Source: Desulfuromonadales bacterium
GTDB taxonomy: Bacteria; Desulfobacterota; Desulfuromonadia; Desulfuromonadales; JAGXHI01
NCBI GenBank assembly: GCA_024636295.1
Contig: JAGXHI010000011.1
Location: 1-35,709 of the forward strand
DNA: 35,709 nucleotides
Direction: 5' to 3'
The translations under genes were made by a program, and so were the position numbers. Below, one piece after another: positions 27,129-34,982 of the stretch. The notes below the pieces were generated by a model that saw only the letters and a list, made by a program, of their open reading frames with translations, did no database searches and was not told the DNA's origin. Position 1 is the first letter of the stretch. Each line of letters opens with the position of its first letter.

Positions 27129-27157
27129 TTGCAATCGAGGCCTCGATTGTCTAAGAT
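27129..27157 (+). promoter_or_regulatory. Promoter of the ppiD-like gene with an 18-bp palindrome in its spacer
   Basis: TTGCAA (27129-27134) and TAAGAT (27152-27157) are exactly 17 bases apart. The perfect palindrome CAATCGAGGCCTCGATTG (27132-27149) overlaps the -35 and fills nearly the whole spacer, an ideal place for a dimeric repressor or a MerR-type activator. No regulator gene is adjacent. Confidence 0.55.
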
Positions 27158-27204
27158 TCCTGCCTGCTTGGAAAAAGGCCAAAAACCCAAAGGAGCGCGC
27201 ATCG

Positions 27205-29133
27205 ATGCTTGATCTGATTCGGAAAAAGAAGAATTCCTTTCTCATAAAAATTGTTTTCTGGACAATAATCGCCGCTTTCGTCGGCACTATCTTTCTGGTC
27301 TGGGGAAAAGGACGGGATGGCCAGGCGCCGTCCTCTCTTGCCGCCACAGTCAATGACACCCGGATCGGATACGCGGAATACCAGCGAGCCTACAGCAGCT
27401 TATACAATCTTTATCAGAGCGTTTACCGCGAGCAGTTCACCCCCGCCATGGAAAAGCAACTGGGGCTGAAGCAGCAGGCGCTGGACACCTTGATCAATCA
27501 GGCCCTTCTCCTGGAAGAGGCCGATCGGCTGGGAATGGATGTCTCTCGTAAAGAGCTGGTGCAATCGATCGCCGAAATCCCGGCGTTTCAGAATAACGGC
27601 GCCTTCAACAAGGAACTTTACCTCCAGATCCTGGCCTCTCAGCGTCTGACTCCGGAGGATTTTGAAACGATCCAGAGAAGAGAACTTCTGGTGGAAAAGG
27701 TCCGGCAGAAAATCATAAGCCAGGCGGAGGTGTCCGAGGAGGAAATCACCGAAGAGTTCAGCCGTCAGAACGAAAAGATCAACCTGTCCTATGCCGTCTT
27801 CGAACCCGCTCTTTTCGAAAGCCAGGTGAAGCTGGATGAGGAGGAGCTGAAAACATTTTTCGAGGAACGCCGGGAAGACTTTAAAATCCCTGAGAAGATA
27901 TCTCTGCAGTACCTTAATTTCGATCCCTCCGAATTTGAGGAGGAGGTCGCCCTGGAGGAAGGAGCCCTGGAGAAGTATTATCGGCGCCACCTCGATAGAT
28001 TCGAAATCCCCGAAAGGGTCAAGGCCTCCCATATCCTGATCAAGGTTTCCCAGGATGCGGATGAAAAGACCGTGGAGGAGAAACGCGCCCTGGCTGAGAA
28101 GGTTCTTCAGGAGGCGCGTGAGGGGATGGATTTTGCCGAACTCGCCCGCACGTATTCGGAAGACACGGGCACCGCCCCCCAGGGCGGAGATCTGGGATAT
28201 TTCGGAATCGGCGAAATGGTCGCGCCCTTTGAAAATGCCGCATTCGCGCTTCAATCCGGACAGATCAGTGATATCGTTCAAACCTCCTTCGGCTTCCATA
28301 TCATCAAGGTCGAGGACCACATCGAGGCCGGGGTCAAGCCCATGGAGGATGTGTTGGCGCAGGTGGAGGAGGGCGCGCGAGCCGAAGCGGCGAAAGATAT
28401 CGCGTATGAAAAAGCCATTGACGCCTACAATATCAATCGCAAGGAAGGCAGCCTTGAGGCCGCCGCCGAGGCGAACGGGCGCGAGCTGAAGGAAACAGAA
28501 CTTTTCGGCCGCGACGATCCGGTCGGCGGCATCGGGCCCGCGCCTGAAATCAAGTCTGCCGCTTTCGCCCTGGAAGAAGGCAAGCTGGCGCGGCCGGTCA
28601 TTCTACCCGAAGGAGTATTCCTTTTCACCGTACTGAATCGGGAGACGAGCCGCCTTCCTGAACTGGAAGAGGTGCGGGAGGAGGTCGAAAAAGAATACCT
28701 GGCGGAGAAGGCCGCCGAACTGGCTCGCCAGAATGCCGAGGAAGCCCTGGCCGCTCTGAAGGAAGGAAAAACCATGGAGACGGCGGCTTCCGGAGCCAAA
28801 ATTGAAAAGACGGGCGAAATCACCCGCGCCTATGGCGATTTCATCCCCCGCCTGGGCAGGTCCCCCGAACTGGCCGAAGCCGCTTTCAGCCTGACCATGG
28901 AAAATCCGATAGCGCCGGAAGTTTTCCTGGTTGACGGCAAGTACGTGGTTGCCGTTCTGGAAGAGCATCTGGACGCAGATCTCGAAAAACTCGACGAGAC
29001 ACAGCGCGAGGAGATTCGGGAAGCCCTGCTCTCGCGCCAGCAGCAGGAAGCCCTGGAGAAGAAGCTCGGGGAGCTTCGCTCCACCGCCGAAATATCCATT
29101 CAACCCATTGTTCTCGCTTCCCTGGAGGGCTGA
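27205..29133 (+). CDS. ppiD: PpiD/SurA-like periplasmic peptidyl-prolyl isomerase, membrane anchored
   Basis: 642 residues. A short cytoplasmic N-terminus (MLDLIRKKKNSFL) is followed by one membrane segment (about 13-33). A SurA-N-like chaperone region follows (about 41-190) with TVNDTRIGYAEYQRAYSSL. The parvulin domain is at about 272-370 (KASHILIKVS ... MDFAELARTYSEDTG ... GGDLGYFGIGEMV ... TSFGFHIIKVEDH). A long second chaperone region completes it. This is the layout of E. coli PpiD, which helps newly exported proteins fold at the SecYEG exit. AAGGAG precedes ATG 27205; the frame is open upstream to 26938 but that would run through the mreB control region. purC begins 3 bp after its stop. 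Confidence 0.9.
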   Translation: MLDLIRKKKNSFLIKIVFWTIIAAFVGTIFLVWGKGRDGQAPSSLAATVNDTRIGYAEYQRAYSSLYNLYQSVYREQFTPAMEKQLGLKQQALDTLINQALLLEEADRLGMDVSRKELVQSIAEIPAFQNNGAFNKELYLQILASQRLTPEDFETIQRRELLVEKVRQKIISQAEVSEEEITEEFSRQNEKINLSYAVFEPALFESQVKLDEEELKTFFEERREDFKIPEKISLQYLNFDPSEFEEEVALEEGALEKYYRRHLDRFEIPERVKASHILIKVSQDADEKTVEEKRALAEKVLQEAREGMDFAELARTYSEDTGTAPQGGDLGYFGIGEMVAPFENAAFALQSGQISDIVQTSFGFHIIKVEDHIEAGVKPMEDVLAQVEEGARAEAAKDIAYEKAIDAYNINRKEGSLEAAAEANGRELKETELFGRDDPVGGIGPAPEIKSAAFALEEGKLARPVILPEGVFLFTVLNRETSRLPELEEVREEVEKEYLAEKAAELARQNAEEALAALKEGKTMETAASGAKIEKTGEITRAYGDFIPRLGRSPELAEAAFSLTMENPIAPEVFLVDGKYVVAVLEEHLDADLEKLDETQREEIREALLSRQQQEALEKKLGELRSTAEISIQPIVLASLEG

Positions 29134-29136
29134 GCC

Positions 29137-30033
29137 ATGAGCGCGTCCCAAGTGATTCTTCAAACCGACTTTGCGGACCTGAAGCTGGCAAATCGCGGTA
29201 AAGTTCGCGATATCTATGATCTGGGCGAAAACCTTCTGATTGTGACCTCCGACAGGATCTCCGCCTTTGACGTCATTATGGACGAAGGCATTCCTTTTAA
29301 GGGAGAAGTTCTGACCCTCATCTCCAGCTTCTGGTTCGAGAAAATGAAGGACATCGTCCCCAATCACATCGTCAGCACCGAAGTGGACGAATTTCCCGCG
29401 GAAACCCGCAAATACCGTGACCAGCTCCGAGGACGGAGCATGCTGGTGAAAAAGGCGCAGCCCCTGCCGGTGGAATGCATTGTCCGCGGATTCCTTTCCG
29501 GATCGGGATGGAAGGAATACAAGGCTGCCGGCAAGATCAGCGGAATTGATCTGCCCGAAGGACTCATCGAAAGCCAGCAACTGCCGGCCCCGATCTTCAC
29601 CCCCTCCACGAAGGCGGAGCTCGGAGAGCACGACGAAAATATCTCCTTCGACGAGGCCGCCCGTCTTTGCGGACAGGATCTGGCCGAGCAGGCTCGGGAC
29701 ATTACGCTGGCGATCTACCAGCGGGCTCGGGAAATGGCGGACGAAAAAGGGATCATCATCGCCGACACCAAATTTGAATTCGGCGTATACGACGGCCGCC
29801 TGATCTGGATCGATGAAGCGCTTACCCCCGACTCCTCCCGATTCTGGCCGAAGGATCTTTACCACCCGGGCGGACCACAGCCGAGTTTCGATAAGCAGTT
29901 CCTCCGCGATTACCTGGAGACTCTCGACTGGGGGAAAATGGCGCCGCCGCCATCCCTTCCCGACCATATCGTGCAGAAGACGAGCGAAAAATACCGTGAG
30001 GCCCTTGCCCGACTGACCGGGATCGTTCTCTGA
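29137..30033 (+). CDS. purC: Phosphoribosylaminoimidazole-succinocarboxamide synthase
   Basis: 298 residues, the longer form of SAICAR synthetase. It catalyses ATP-dependent joining of aspartate to CAIR in purine synthesis. The signatures are present: [14 protein letters not shown] (ATP loop), [16 protein letters not shown] (signature 1) and [16 protein letters not shown] (signature 2). It begins 3 bp after the ppiD-like gene and is presumably cotranscribed with it, an uncommon pairing by function. A strong terminator follows at 30063-30088. A purine permease gene lies 0.6 kb further on. Confidence 0.97.
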   Translation: MSASQVILQTDFADLKLANRGKVRDIYDLGENLLIVTSDRISAFDVIMDEGIPFKGEVLTLISSFWFEKMKDIVPNHIVSTEVDEFPAETRKYRDQLRGRSMLVKKAQPLPVECIVRGFLSGSGWKEYKAAGKISGIDLPEGLIESQQLPAPIFTPSTKAELGEHDENISFDEAARLCGQDLAEQARDITLAIYQRAREMADEKGIIIADTKFEFGVYDGRLIWIDEALTPDSSRFWPKDLYHPGGPQPSFDKQFLRDYLETLDWGKMAPPPSLPDHIVQKTSEKYREALARLTGIVL

Positions 30034-30062
30034 TTCCATATTTTTGATACCGTATACATCAG

Positions 30063-30088
30063 CCGGAGCCAAGTGCTCCGGTTTTTTT
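30063..30088 (+). terminator. Intrinsic terminator of ppiD-purC
   Basis: CCGGAGC (30063-30069) pairs with GCTCCGG (30075-30081) around a 5-base loop, followed directly by seven T. Confidence 0.92.
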
Positions 30089-30136
30089 ATCCGGGCTCAA
30101 ATTGACCCAGATCATGGGCTCACTGAATCATTGCGT

Positions 30137-30142
30137 TATAAT
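30137..30142 (+). promoter_or_regulatory. -10 element of the cupin gene
   Basis: A perfect TATAAT lies 30 bp before the cupin ATG. The nearest good -35 (TTGACC at 30103-30108) is 28 bases away, too far, so an activator or an unusual promoter may be involved. Confidence 0.45.
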
Positions 30143-30171
30143 GGAGTCACTAATGAAAAGAGGAGGATGAC

Positions 30172-30516
30172 ATGGCCGAAACAAAAGTGAACGTCGAAGG
30201 CGCCGTTTCCATGAATCTGGCGGAAATGACCGAATACCAGACAGGTTCGGTGGTCAGCCGCACACTTCTCCAGGATGATTCAGGAACACTGACCGTATTC
30301 AGTTTCGATGAGGGACAGGCGCTCTCGGAACATACCGTTCCCTTCAACGCATTTATCCAGGTGCTGGACGGAGAGGCGGAAATCACCATCGGTGGGAATC
30401 CGGTGACGATCCGGACGGGTGAAATCGTCCTGATGCCCGGCGGAATTTCTCACCGGGTGCGGGCATCGAAGCGTTTCAAAATGCTGCTGACGATGTTCAA
30501 GACCAAGGTGGCGTGA
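30172..30516 (+). CDS. Small cupin-domain protein
   Basis: 114 residues forming a single cupin barrel. Motif 1 is degenerate (SEHTVPFNAFIQVLDGEAEITIGG, one His and no second His-x-His). Motif 2 reads GEIVLMPGGISHRVRA, with one His. Metal binding is therefore possible but reduced. Such proteins are often annotated as cupin domain-containing with unknown substrate. AAGAGGAGGATGAC gives a strong Shine-Dalgarno before ATG 30172. It stands alone between terminators or hairpins. Confidence 0.85.
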   Translation: MAETKVNVEGAVSMNLAEMTEYQTGSVVSRTLLQDDSGTLTVFSFDEGQALSEHTVPFNAFIQVLDGEAEITIGGNPVTIRTGEIVLMPGGISHRVRASKRFKMLLTMFKTKVA

Positions 30517-30534
30517 CCGGGAACTGAATTCAAA

Positions 30535-30561
30535 CCCCCTCCCCCGTCAAGGGCGAGGGGG
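30535..30561 (+). repeat. GC-rich hairpin after the cupin gene
   Basis: CCCCCTC (30535-30541) pairs with GAGGGGG (30555-30561). After one C-C mismatch, CCC pairs with GGG, leaving the loop GTCAA. No T run follows. It may act as a weak terminator or be a mobile-type intergenic repeat. Confidence 0.5.
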
Positions 30562-30596
30562 CGCTGAGTGAGAGAATCCGTCTTCGTCGGAAGGAA

Positions 30597-30625
30597 TTGC
30601 AGGGGAAGCTGCTCTGTGCTATAAA
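30597..30625 (+). promoter_or_regulatory. Promoter of the purine permease gene
   Basis: TTGCAG (30597-30602) and TATAAA (30620-30625) are exactly 17 bases apart. The leader is about 33 nt. No purine riboswitch is recognisable in so short a leader. Confidence 0.65.
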
Positions 30626-30664
30626 GAGCGGCGGTTTTTCCCGATTCCCCTCGCGGAGACGTCA

Positions 30665-31951
30665 ATGCTGGACAGACTCTTTCAACTCGATCGTCACGAA
30701 ACGACCATCCGCACCGAAATCATCGCCGGGATCACCACCTTCCTCACCGGCGCCTACATCATTGTCGTCCATCCCTCCATTCTCGCTCAGACGGGGATGG
30801 ATAAGGGCGCCCTGACCACGGTGACATGCCTGGCGGCAGGCCTCGCGACTCTTCTGGTCGCCCTATGGGCAAACGCTCCGCTGATGATGGCGCCCGGCAT
30901 GGGGCTGAACGCCTTCTTCGCCTACACTCTCGTTCTAGGGGAAGGAATCCCCTGGCAGACCGCCCTGGGAGTGGTTTTTCTTTCAGGTGTATTTTTTCTT
31001 TTTCTAACCTGGATGGGTTTTCGCGAACGGCTCGTGCATGCCATCCCCGTTTCTTTACGAGTCGCCACCTCCGTGGGCATCGGTCTTTTTATCGCGTTTA
31101 TCGGTCTGCAGAACCTCGGAATGATTGAACGCAGCGACGCCGTCCTGGTGCAAATGGGAAGCCTCACCCCACAGGCGCTTCTGGGACTGCTCGGGTTGCT
31201 GCTTGCCGTCATTTTCGAAATTCGACGCTTTCGCGGCGCCATCCTGCTCTCCATCCTGATCACGACTGGATTGGGAATCACTCTGGGATTTGCTTCACCA
31301 CCCGAGGGAATTATCGCGATCCCCCCGTCACCGGCGCCGATCGCGTTTAAACTGGATATCCTCGCCGCCCTGAAAATTTCCCTCTGGTCGAGCATCTTCT
31401 CCTTCATGTTCGTCGACCTCTTCGACAGCCTCGGAACTCTTCTCGCGGTCTGTCGCGAGGCGGGAATGGAAGACCAAAAGGGCAGGATTCCAGCTCTTCC
31501 ACGGATGCTTACCGCCGATGCACTGGCCACCGTGGGAGGCGCCATTCTCGGAACGAGTACCACCACCGCGTATATCGAGTCGGCCAGCGGAGTATCCGAC
31601 GGAGGTCGCACCGGCCTGACGGGAACGGTCACAGCCATCCTTTTTCTGCTGGCGGCTTTCTTTACGCCCCTGATCGCCTCCGTTCCTCCCTTTGCCACGG
31701 CTCCTGCCCTCCTGATCGTCGGCATTTTCATGATGCGGGGGATCGGTACGATCGATTTCTACGATTTCGAGGAAGCCGCACCGGCCTTTCTCACCTTTCT
31801 GCTCATGCCCCTCACCTTCTCCATCGCCACCGGGCTGGCCTTCGGATTCATCTCTTATGTGCTGATCAAGCTCTGTCTCGGGAAATTCCGCGAATGCGAT
31901 CCCTTCCTTCTGGGCGCTTCGGCCTTTTCCCTGATAAGTCTGCTGTTCTGA
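30665..31951 (+). CDS. NCS2/AzgA-like purine (guanine/hypoxanthine) permease
   Basis: 428 residues, about 12-14 membrane segments. AzgA-subfamily signatures are NAPLMMAPGMGLNAFFAYT near residues 75-95, FMFVDLFDSLGTLLAV in the middle, and GTSTTTAYIESASGVSDGGRTGL. These match proton-coupled hypoxanthine/guanine/adenine importers such as GhxP/PbuG. Exact base specificity cannot be told. Its nearness to purC (0.6 kb) is consistent with purine economy. The Shine-Dalgarno before ATG 30665 is weak (GCGGAGAC). Confidence 0.92.
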   Translation: MLDRLFQLDRHETTIRTEIIAGITTFLTGAYIIVVHPSILAQTGMDKGALTTVTCLAAGLATLLVALWANAPLMMAPGMGLNAFFAYTLVLGEGIPWQTALGVVFLSGVFFLFLTWMGFRERLVHAIPVSLRVATSVGIGLFIAFIGLQNLGMIERSDAVLVQMGSLTPQALLGLLGLLLAVIFEIRRFRGAILLSILITTGLGITLGFASPPEGIIAIPPSPAPIAFKLDILAALKISLWSSIFSFMFVDLFDSLGTLLAVCREAGMEDQKGRIPALPRMLTADALATVGGAILGTSTTTAYIESASGVSDGGRTGLTGTVTAILFLLAAFFTPLIASVPPFATAPALLIVGIFMMRGIGTIDFYDFEEAAPAFLTFLLMPLTFSIATGLAFGFISYVLIKLCLGKFRECDPFLLGASAFSLISLLF

Positions 31952-32003
31952 AGTCCTCCATCCCAGAAATCCGCTGAGCCGTTTTCGCCCCCAAAAAAAC
32001 CTG

Positions 32004-32032
32004 TTGACCTCCCTTTCCCCTTCTGCTATAAA
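32004..32032 (+). promoter_or_regulatory. Promoter of tRNA-Ala
   Basis: TTGACC (32004-32009) and TATAAA (32027-32032) are separated by 17 bases, five matches to each hexamer. The start is expected about 10 nt before the tRNA. Confidence 0.8.
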
Positions 32033-32049
32033 ATCAACCTCGTCACGAC

Positions 32050-32125
<76 letters not shown>

Positions 32126-32135
32126 AGAAAATCAA

Positions 32136-32167
32136 AGGGTTACGGATTTTTTCCGTAACCCTCTTTT
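32136..32167 (+). terminator. Terminator of tRNA-Ala
   Basis: AGGGTTACGGA (32136-32146) pairs perfectly with TCCGTAACCCT (32152-32162) around a T-rich loop, followed by CTTTT. The stretch 32168-32323 after it holds nothing recognisable. Confidence 0.9.
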
Positions 32168-32323
32168 CGTTATGCAGGCTCATGCGGGACGCTGTTATCT
32201 TCACCCAGGTTCTGCCTGCCGGCTGTCTTCCGAATTTCTGAAACATCCCACCCTGATCTGCCCTGACCTTATCCAGCCATCCCTCTTTTTACCAACGTGC
32301 TGCACTTCGGGAATCTCCCCCTC

Positions 32324-32353
32324 TTGACGGATCAAAATTAGATGGTATTTATA
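32324..32353 (+). promoter_or_regulatory. Putative promoter before the small gene at 32388
   Basis: TTGACG (32324-32329) is followed 18 bases later by TTTATA (32348-32353), inside TATTTATATT. The spacer is AT-rich. The leader would be about 28 nt. Confidence 0.5.
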
Positions 32354-32387
32354 TTAGAGAGATTATCGTCCTCTCGAGGTTCTTGCC

Positions 32388-32645
32388 ATGAGTTTCTCGG
32401 AAATCATGCAGACTGGCGACTCCCTGATCATTTCGACGCCCTTTCTCTCCGGTTCATTCGGAGCAACCGGCGAAGATTCGTTCTGGGTTTTTCTGGTTTG
32501 CCTGCTGGCCCTTCTGGCGCTGGGCGAAAGCATTCCGCACAGGGACCCCTGCCCCGGATGCTGGGAGCCGAATAGAGAAGGCTGCCGCGATGCCTGCGGC
32601 GCCTACCGCTCCTGGAAGCGTCGGTCATCCGGCGGACGCGTATAA
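32388..32645 (+). CDS. Small single-span membrane protein with cysteine motif (unrecognised)
   Basis: 85 residues. A polar N-terminus is followed by one membrane segment (about 32-46, FWVFLVCLLALLALG) and a short C-terminal region with CPGC and two further Cys (GCRDAC), ending in a basic tail. The cysteines could bind a metal or form disulfides. No family is recognised. GAGG lies 9 bases before the ATG and a promoter-like sequence precedes it. An antisense frame (32428-32685) is arginine-rich and looks less like protein. Whether this is expressed is uncertain. Confidence 0.45.
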   Translation: MSFSEIMQTGDSLIISTPFLSGSFGATGEDSFWVFLVCLLALLALGESIPHRDPCPGCWEPNREGCRDACGAYRSWKRRSSGGRV

Positions 32646-32802
32646 TCAGGTTTTTCCGGCACACTTCCCCCTTCTCCATATCCAAGTCCGCTAAAAATTT
32701 CTCTCCTTCTCATCGAGCCTGCGCTCTCCTCTCGATATCGAACGACGGGTGCATCATGGCCCTCCTCCGATCGAAATTCCTTCTGGGCAAAATTTTTTTT
32801 GC

Positions 32803-32814
32803 GACTAAATAGTC
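32803..32814. promoter_or_regulatory. Operator-like dyad in the AT-rich leader of the gene at 32888
   Basis: GACTA-AA-TAGTC is a 5+2+5 perfect dyad. It recalls the core of IscR/Rrf2-type operators (GACTA...TAGTC), though the spacing is one base shorter than in the E. coli type 1 motif. The enclosing gap 32646-32887 holds no gene, is GC-rich to about 32780 and then markedly AT-rich. Confidence 0.35.
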
Positions 32815-32887
32815 TATTTCGCTTTATTTTTTGAGATCTTATGTCAGACTGTAGTAATGATTTTTAAGATTTTAGAAGGAGTTAAAT

Positions 32888-33208
32888 ATGAAAATGGAAA
32901 ATGTTTCCATAAGCTGGTTCCGCCAAGAACATTACCAGCAGCTTCTCTCAATCCTCGAAGACAGCTCCGGAATGCCCCCCAGCTACAACATCTGGTTGGA
33001 TCAGGCTGAAAAGATCGTCGAGAACTTCCGCCGGAATCGCGTAAACGCTCACAAAATTGAAATCACACCGGAGGGCCTTCGGGCGTGGTGCACAGCTCGC
33101 GGGCTGCAGGCCAATTGCGAATCCTGCAGGATCTTTTCCCGCGAGACGATGGAGAAAATGCTGGAGGAGGAAATGCGCTCTCACCCTCCGAAGCATTCCC
33201 TGAATTAG
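32888..33208 (+). CDS. Hypothetical 106-residue soluble protein (unrecognised)
   Basis: Begins MKMENVSISWFRQEHYQQLL. Mostly helical, no membrane segment or signal peptide. Three cysteines are clustered in WCTARGLQANCESCR (about 67-81), suggestive of a metal or redox site but not a known motif. AGAAGGAG precedes the ATG at good spacing and the leader is AT-rich, both favouring a real and well-translated gene. I do not recognise the family; small proteins of this kind occur as conserved hypotheticals. The neighbouring DNA contains a dispersed-type repeat, so transfer is possible but not shown. Confidence 0.7.
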   Translation: MKMENVSISWFRQEHYQQLLSILEDSSGMPPSYNIWLDQAEKIVENFRRNRVNAHKIEITPEGLRAWCTARGLQANCESCRIFSRETMEKMLEEEMRSHPPKHSLN

Positions 33209-33272
33209 TTTTCGTCCGGAAACGGCCCTTTTCCGCAATCTCTGCGTCAACCCGCGGATTTGATTGTGCGGC

Positions 33273-33307
33273 GTAAAGTACTACGCCTCCGCTCAGATCC
33301 TTGGTTT
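33273..33307 (+). repeat. Direct repeat, copy 1
   Basis: 35 bases starting GTAAAGTACTACGCCTCCGC, repeated at 33358 with three mismatches, an 85-base period. The unit contains GTACTACGCC and AATCCTTG/AGATCCTTG. The spacing is not a multiple of three, so it is not a coding repeat. Confidence 0.85.
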
Positions 33308-33357
33308 CCTTGACCTTGCGAAAAATTGCTCGTTTTCGGATCGAAAACTGCCTTTGT

Positions 33358-33392
33358 GTAAAGTACTACGCCTCCGCTTAAATCCTTGATTT
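33358..33392 (+). repeat. Direct repeat, copy 2
   Basis: Matches copy 1 at 32 of 35 positions. Between the copies GTTTTCG-GAT-CGAAAAC (33332-33348) forms a 7-bp stem. The pair lies just before sfsA; the whole gap 33209-33405 contains no gene. Confidence 0.85.
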
Positions 33393-33405
33393 TGAGATCG
33401 AATAG

Positions 33406-34098
33406 ATGAAACTTCCAGGCCCGCTGATCGAAGGAATCCTTCGCCGCCGGTACAAGCGTTTTCTCGCCGATGTGGAGCTGGAAGACGGCCGCCTGATCAC
33501 GGCGCACACTCCAAACACCGGCAGCATGAAGGAATGCGCAGTCCCCGGTTATCGCGTTCTTCTGTCCCGTTCCGAAAACCCCCTGCGCAAGCTTGCTTAT
33601 ACCCTGGAGCTCATCCGTGTGAACGGTCACTGGGTCGATACACACACGCACCGGACCAACCGGATCGTGGAGGAGGGCCTTCGTCAGGGGCGGATTCCCG
33701 GATTTTCAGGATATGAAATACGCCCCGAGTTTCCCATCGGCGGAAGCCGCATCGATTTTCTTCTCACCCGGGGCGCGGAGCGCATCCTGATCGAGGTGAA
33801 GAACGTTACGTTGACGGATGGCGCGGGGATAGCCTGTTTTCCCGATGCCGTGACTCTTCGCGGCCGCAAGCATCTTCTGGAACTTTTGCGTGCCCGTGAA
33901 GGGGGATGCCGGGCCCTCATGTTTTTCCTCGTCCAGCGTGGGGAGGCGACCGCCTTTCGGCCGGCCGAAGAAATCGATCCCGAATACGCCAAAGCGCTAT
34001 CCCGTGTCGCTGCGGGAGGGGTGGAGATTCTTGCCTGCAGGAGTATTGTTACGCCGGAGGAAAATCTGGTGGGAGAGCAGCTTCCGGTTCTTCTTTGA
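33406..34098 (+). CDS. sfsA: SfsA family nuclease
   Basis: 230 residues, the standard SfsA length. It has an OB-like N-terminal half (RRRYKRFLADVELEDG) and the signature HTPNTGSMKECAVPG. The C-terminal PD-(D/E)XK nuclease core is seen in SRIDFLLTRGAERILIEVKNVTL (D and E-V-K) and FPDAVTLRGRKHLLEL. SfsA was named for sugar fermentation stimulation in E. coli and is now viewed as a nucleic-acid nuclease; its role here is unknown. There is no good Shine-Dalgarno before ATG 33406, and the leader runs into the direct repeats. No terminator was seen in 34099-34210. Confidence 0.95.
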   Translation: MKLPGPLIEGILRRRYKRFLADVELEDGRLITAHTPNTGSMKECAVPGYRVLLSRSENPLRKLAYTLELIRVNGHWVDTHTHRTNRIVEEGLRQGRIPGFSGYEIRPEFPIGGSRIDFLLTRGAERILIEVKNVTLTDGAGIACFPDAVTLRGRKHLLELLRAREGGCRALMFFLVQRGEATAFRPAEEIDPEYAKALSRVAAGGVEILACRSIVTPEENLVGEQLPVLL

Positions 34099-34210
34099 GG
34101 CCAACGGGGAGCAACAAGAGAAGCAGGGGAAAATCAGCTCGGGAAATGGGGAAAATGGGGGAAATGATTGGAAGACCGGACTTTTTCAGAAATTGTGAGG
34201 ATGGGGGACT

Positions 34211-34834
34211 TCAGGTAATGAGGTTTGGAAGTTCATTCCGGTCGTCGTGCTTGCGGGGAAAGCGCTTCTCAAGCAAATCGCCGCAACGGCGGATGCCTTC
34301 GCAAAGGGCCTCGCAGGTTTTGCCTTCCCGAATACCTTCTGTAATCAAATGGACGATTTCCTCCCAGACCTGATGTGAAACAGCCTCATTGATACCGCGG
34401 TCCGCCAGGACGTGCACCCGGTGCTCGAAAAGTGAAATGAGAATGAGAATACCCGTTTCGTCCCTGGTATGATGCAGGCCGTTTTCGATAAAAGAGACCA
34501 GAGCCTTTTCTTCCACTTCGACCGTAATCTCCTCCGGAGGAATCAGCCGACGCTTCAGCCCGGGCAGGGACCTTATTCCCCATTTGAAGGGAAAATAAAG
34601 AAGCACAAACAGGGGAAGAAAAACCCAGACGGAGGAATCGCCGAAAGCCCAGCTCAGAGTTACCGACGCACCGAGAGAAAAAAGCCCCCCTCCGACGATT
34701 TCCGACCTGAGATAATCGTAGGATTCGTCCACCACCATGGGCACGATTTCGCCGCTGGTGCGGGATTCCGCCTCGCGAACCGCCGCCTCGATTCGGGCCT
34801 TCTCTTCCTCTGAAAAAAAAGTATCACTGGTCAT
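34211..34834 (-). CDS. TPM-domain membrane protein
   Basis: 207 residues. A TPM (DUF477) fold begins at FFSEEEKARIEAAVREAESRTSGEIVPMVV. It is interrupted by two hydrophobic segments (about 45-85), then continues with RDETGILILISLFEHRVHVLADRGI, the conserved end of the domain. Related TPM proteins are found with LemA and YgcG. Function is unknown; some plant members act as phosphatases in photosystem maintenance. The ATG has no Shine-Dalgarno because the sequence just before it is a heptanucleotide repeat array. It follows the second TPM gene in the same direction. Confidence 0.85.
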   Translation of the reverse strand: MTSDTFFSEEEKARIEAAVREAESRTSGEIVPMVVDESYDYLRSEIVGGGLFSLGASVTLSWAFGDSSVWVFLPLFVLLYFPFKWGIRSLPGLKRRLIPPEEITVEVEEKALVSFIENGLHHTRDETGILILISLFEHRVHVLADRGINEAVSHQVWEEIVHLITEGIREGKTCEALCEGIRRCGDLLEKRFPRKHDDRNELPNLIT

Positions 34835-34844
34835 TGGTCTGTCG

Positions 34845-34899
34845 GTTGTCAGTTGTCAGTTGTCAGTTGTCAGTTGTCAGTTGTCAGTTGTCAGTTGTC
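34845..34899 (+). repeat. Heptanucleotide tandem array (GTTGTCA)7+
   Basis: Seven full copies of GTTGTCA plus six bases, perfectly regular, starting 10 bp before the start codon of the leftward TPM gene. Slippage here would change the distance to any promoter. Confidence 0.95.
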
Positions 34900-34949
34900 C
34901 CAGAGTTTTTCGATGTCTAGTACCTTCAGACTCTTGCACCTCGAACCTT

Positions 34950-34982
34950 GGACCCTGGACCCTGGACCCTGGACCCTGGACC
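34950..34982 (+). repeat. Heptanucleotide tandem array (GGACCCT)4+
   Basis: Four full copies of GGACCCT and a partial fifth, perfect. It lies 50 bp after the first array and runs directly into the third. Confidence 0.95.

Noticed and set aside
28603..30072. A 489-codon open frame on the minus strand opposite ppiD and purC
   Set aside because: Antisense of two well-supported genes. No start signals or recognisable family.
30625..30665. A purine riboswitch before the permease gene
   Set aside because: The leader after the promoter is only about 33 nt, too short for the known purine aptamer, and no aptamer core sequence is visible.
33247..33651. A 134-codon minus-strand frame over the direct repeats and the start of sfsA
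   Set aside because: It crosses the 85-bp non-coding repeat and the sfsA 5' end. The repeat period is not a multiple of three, so the two copies fall in different frames.
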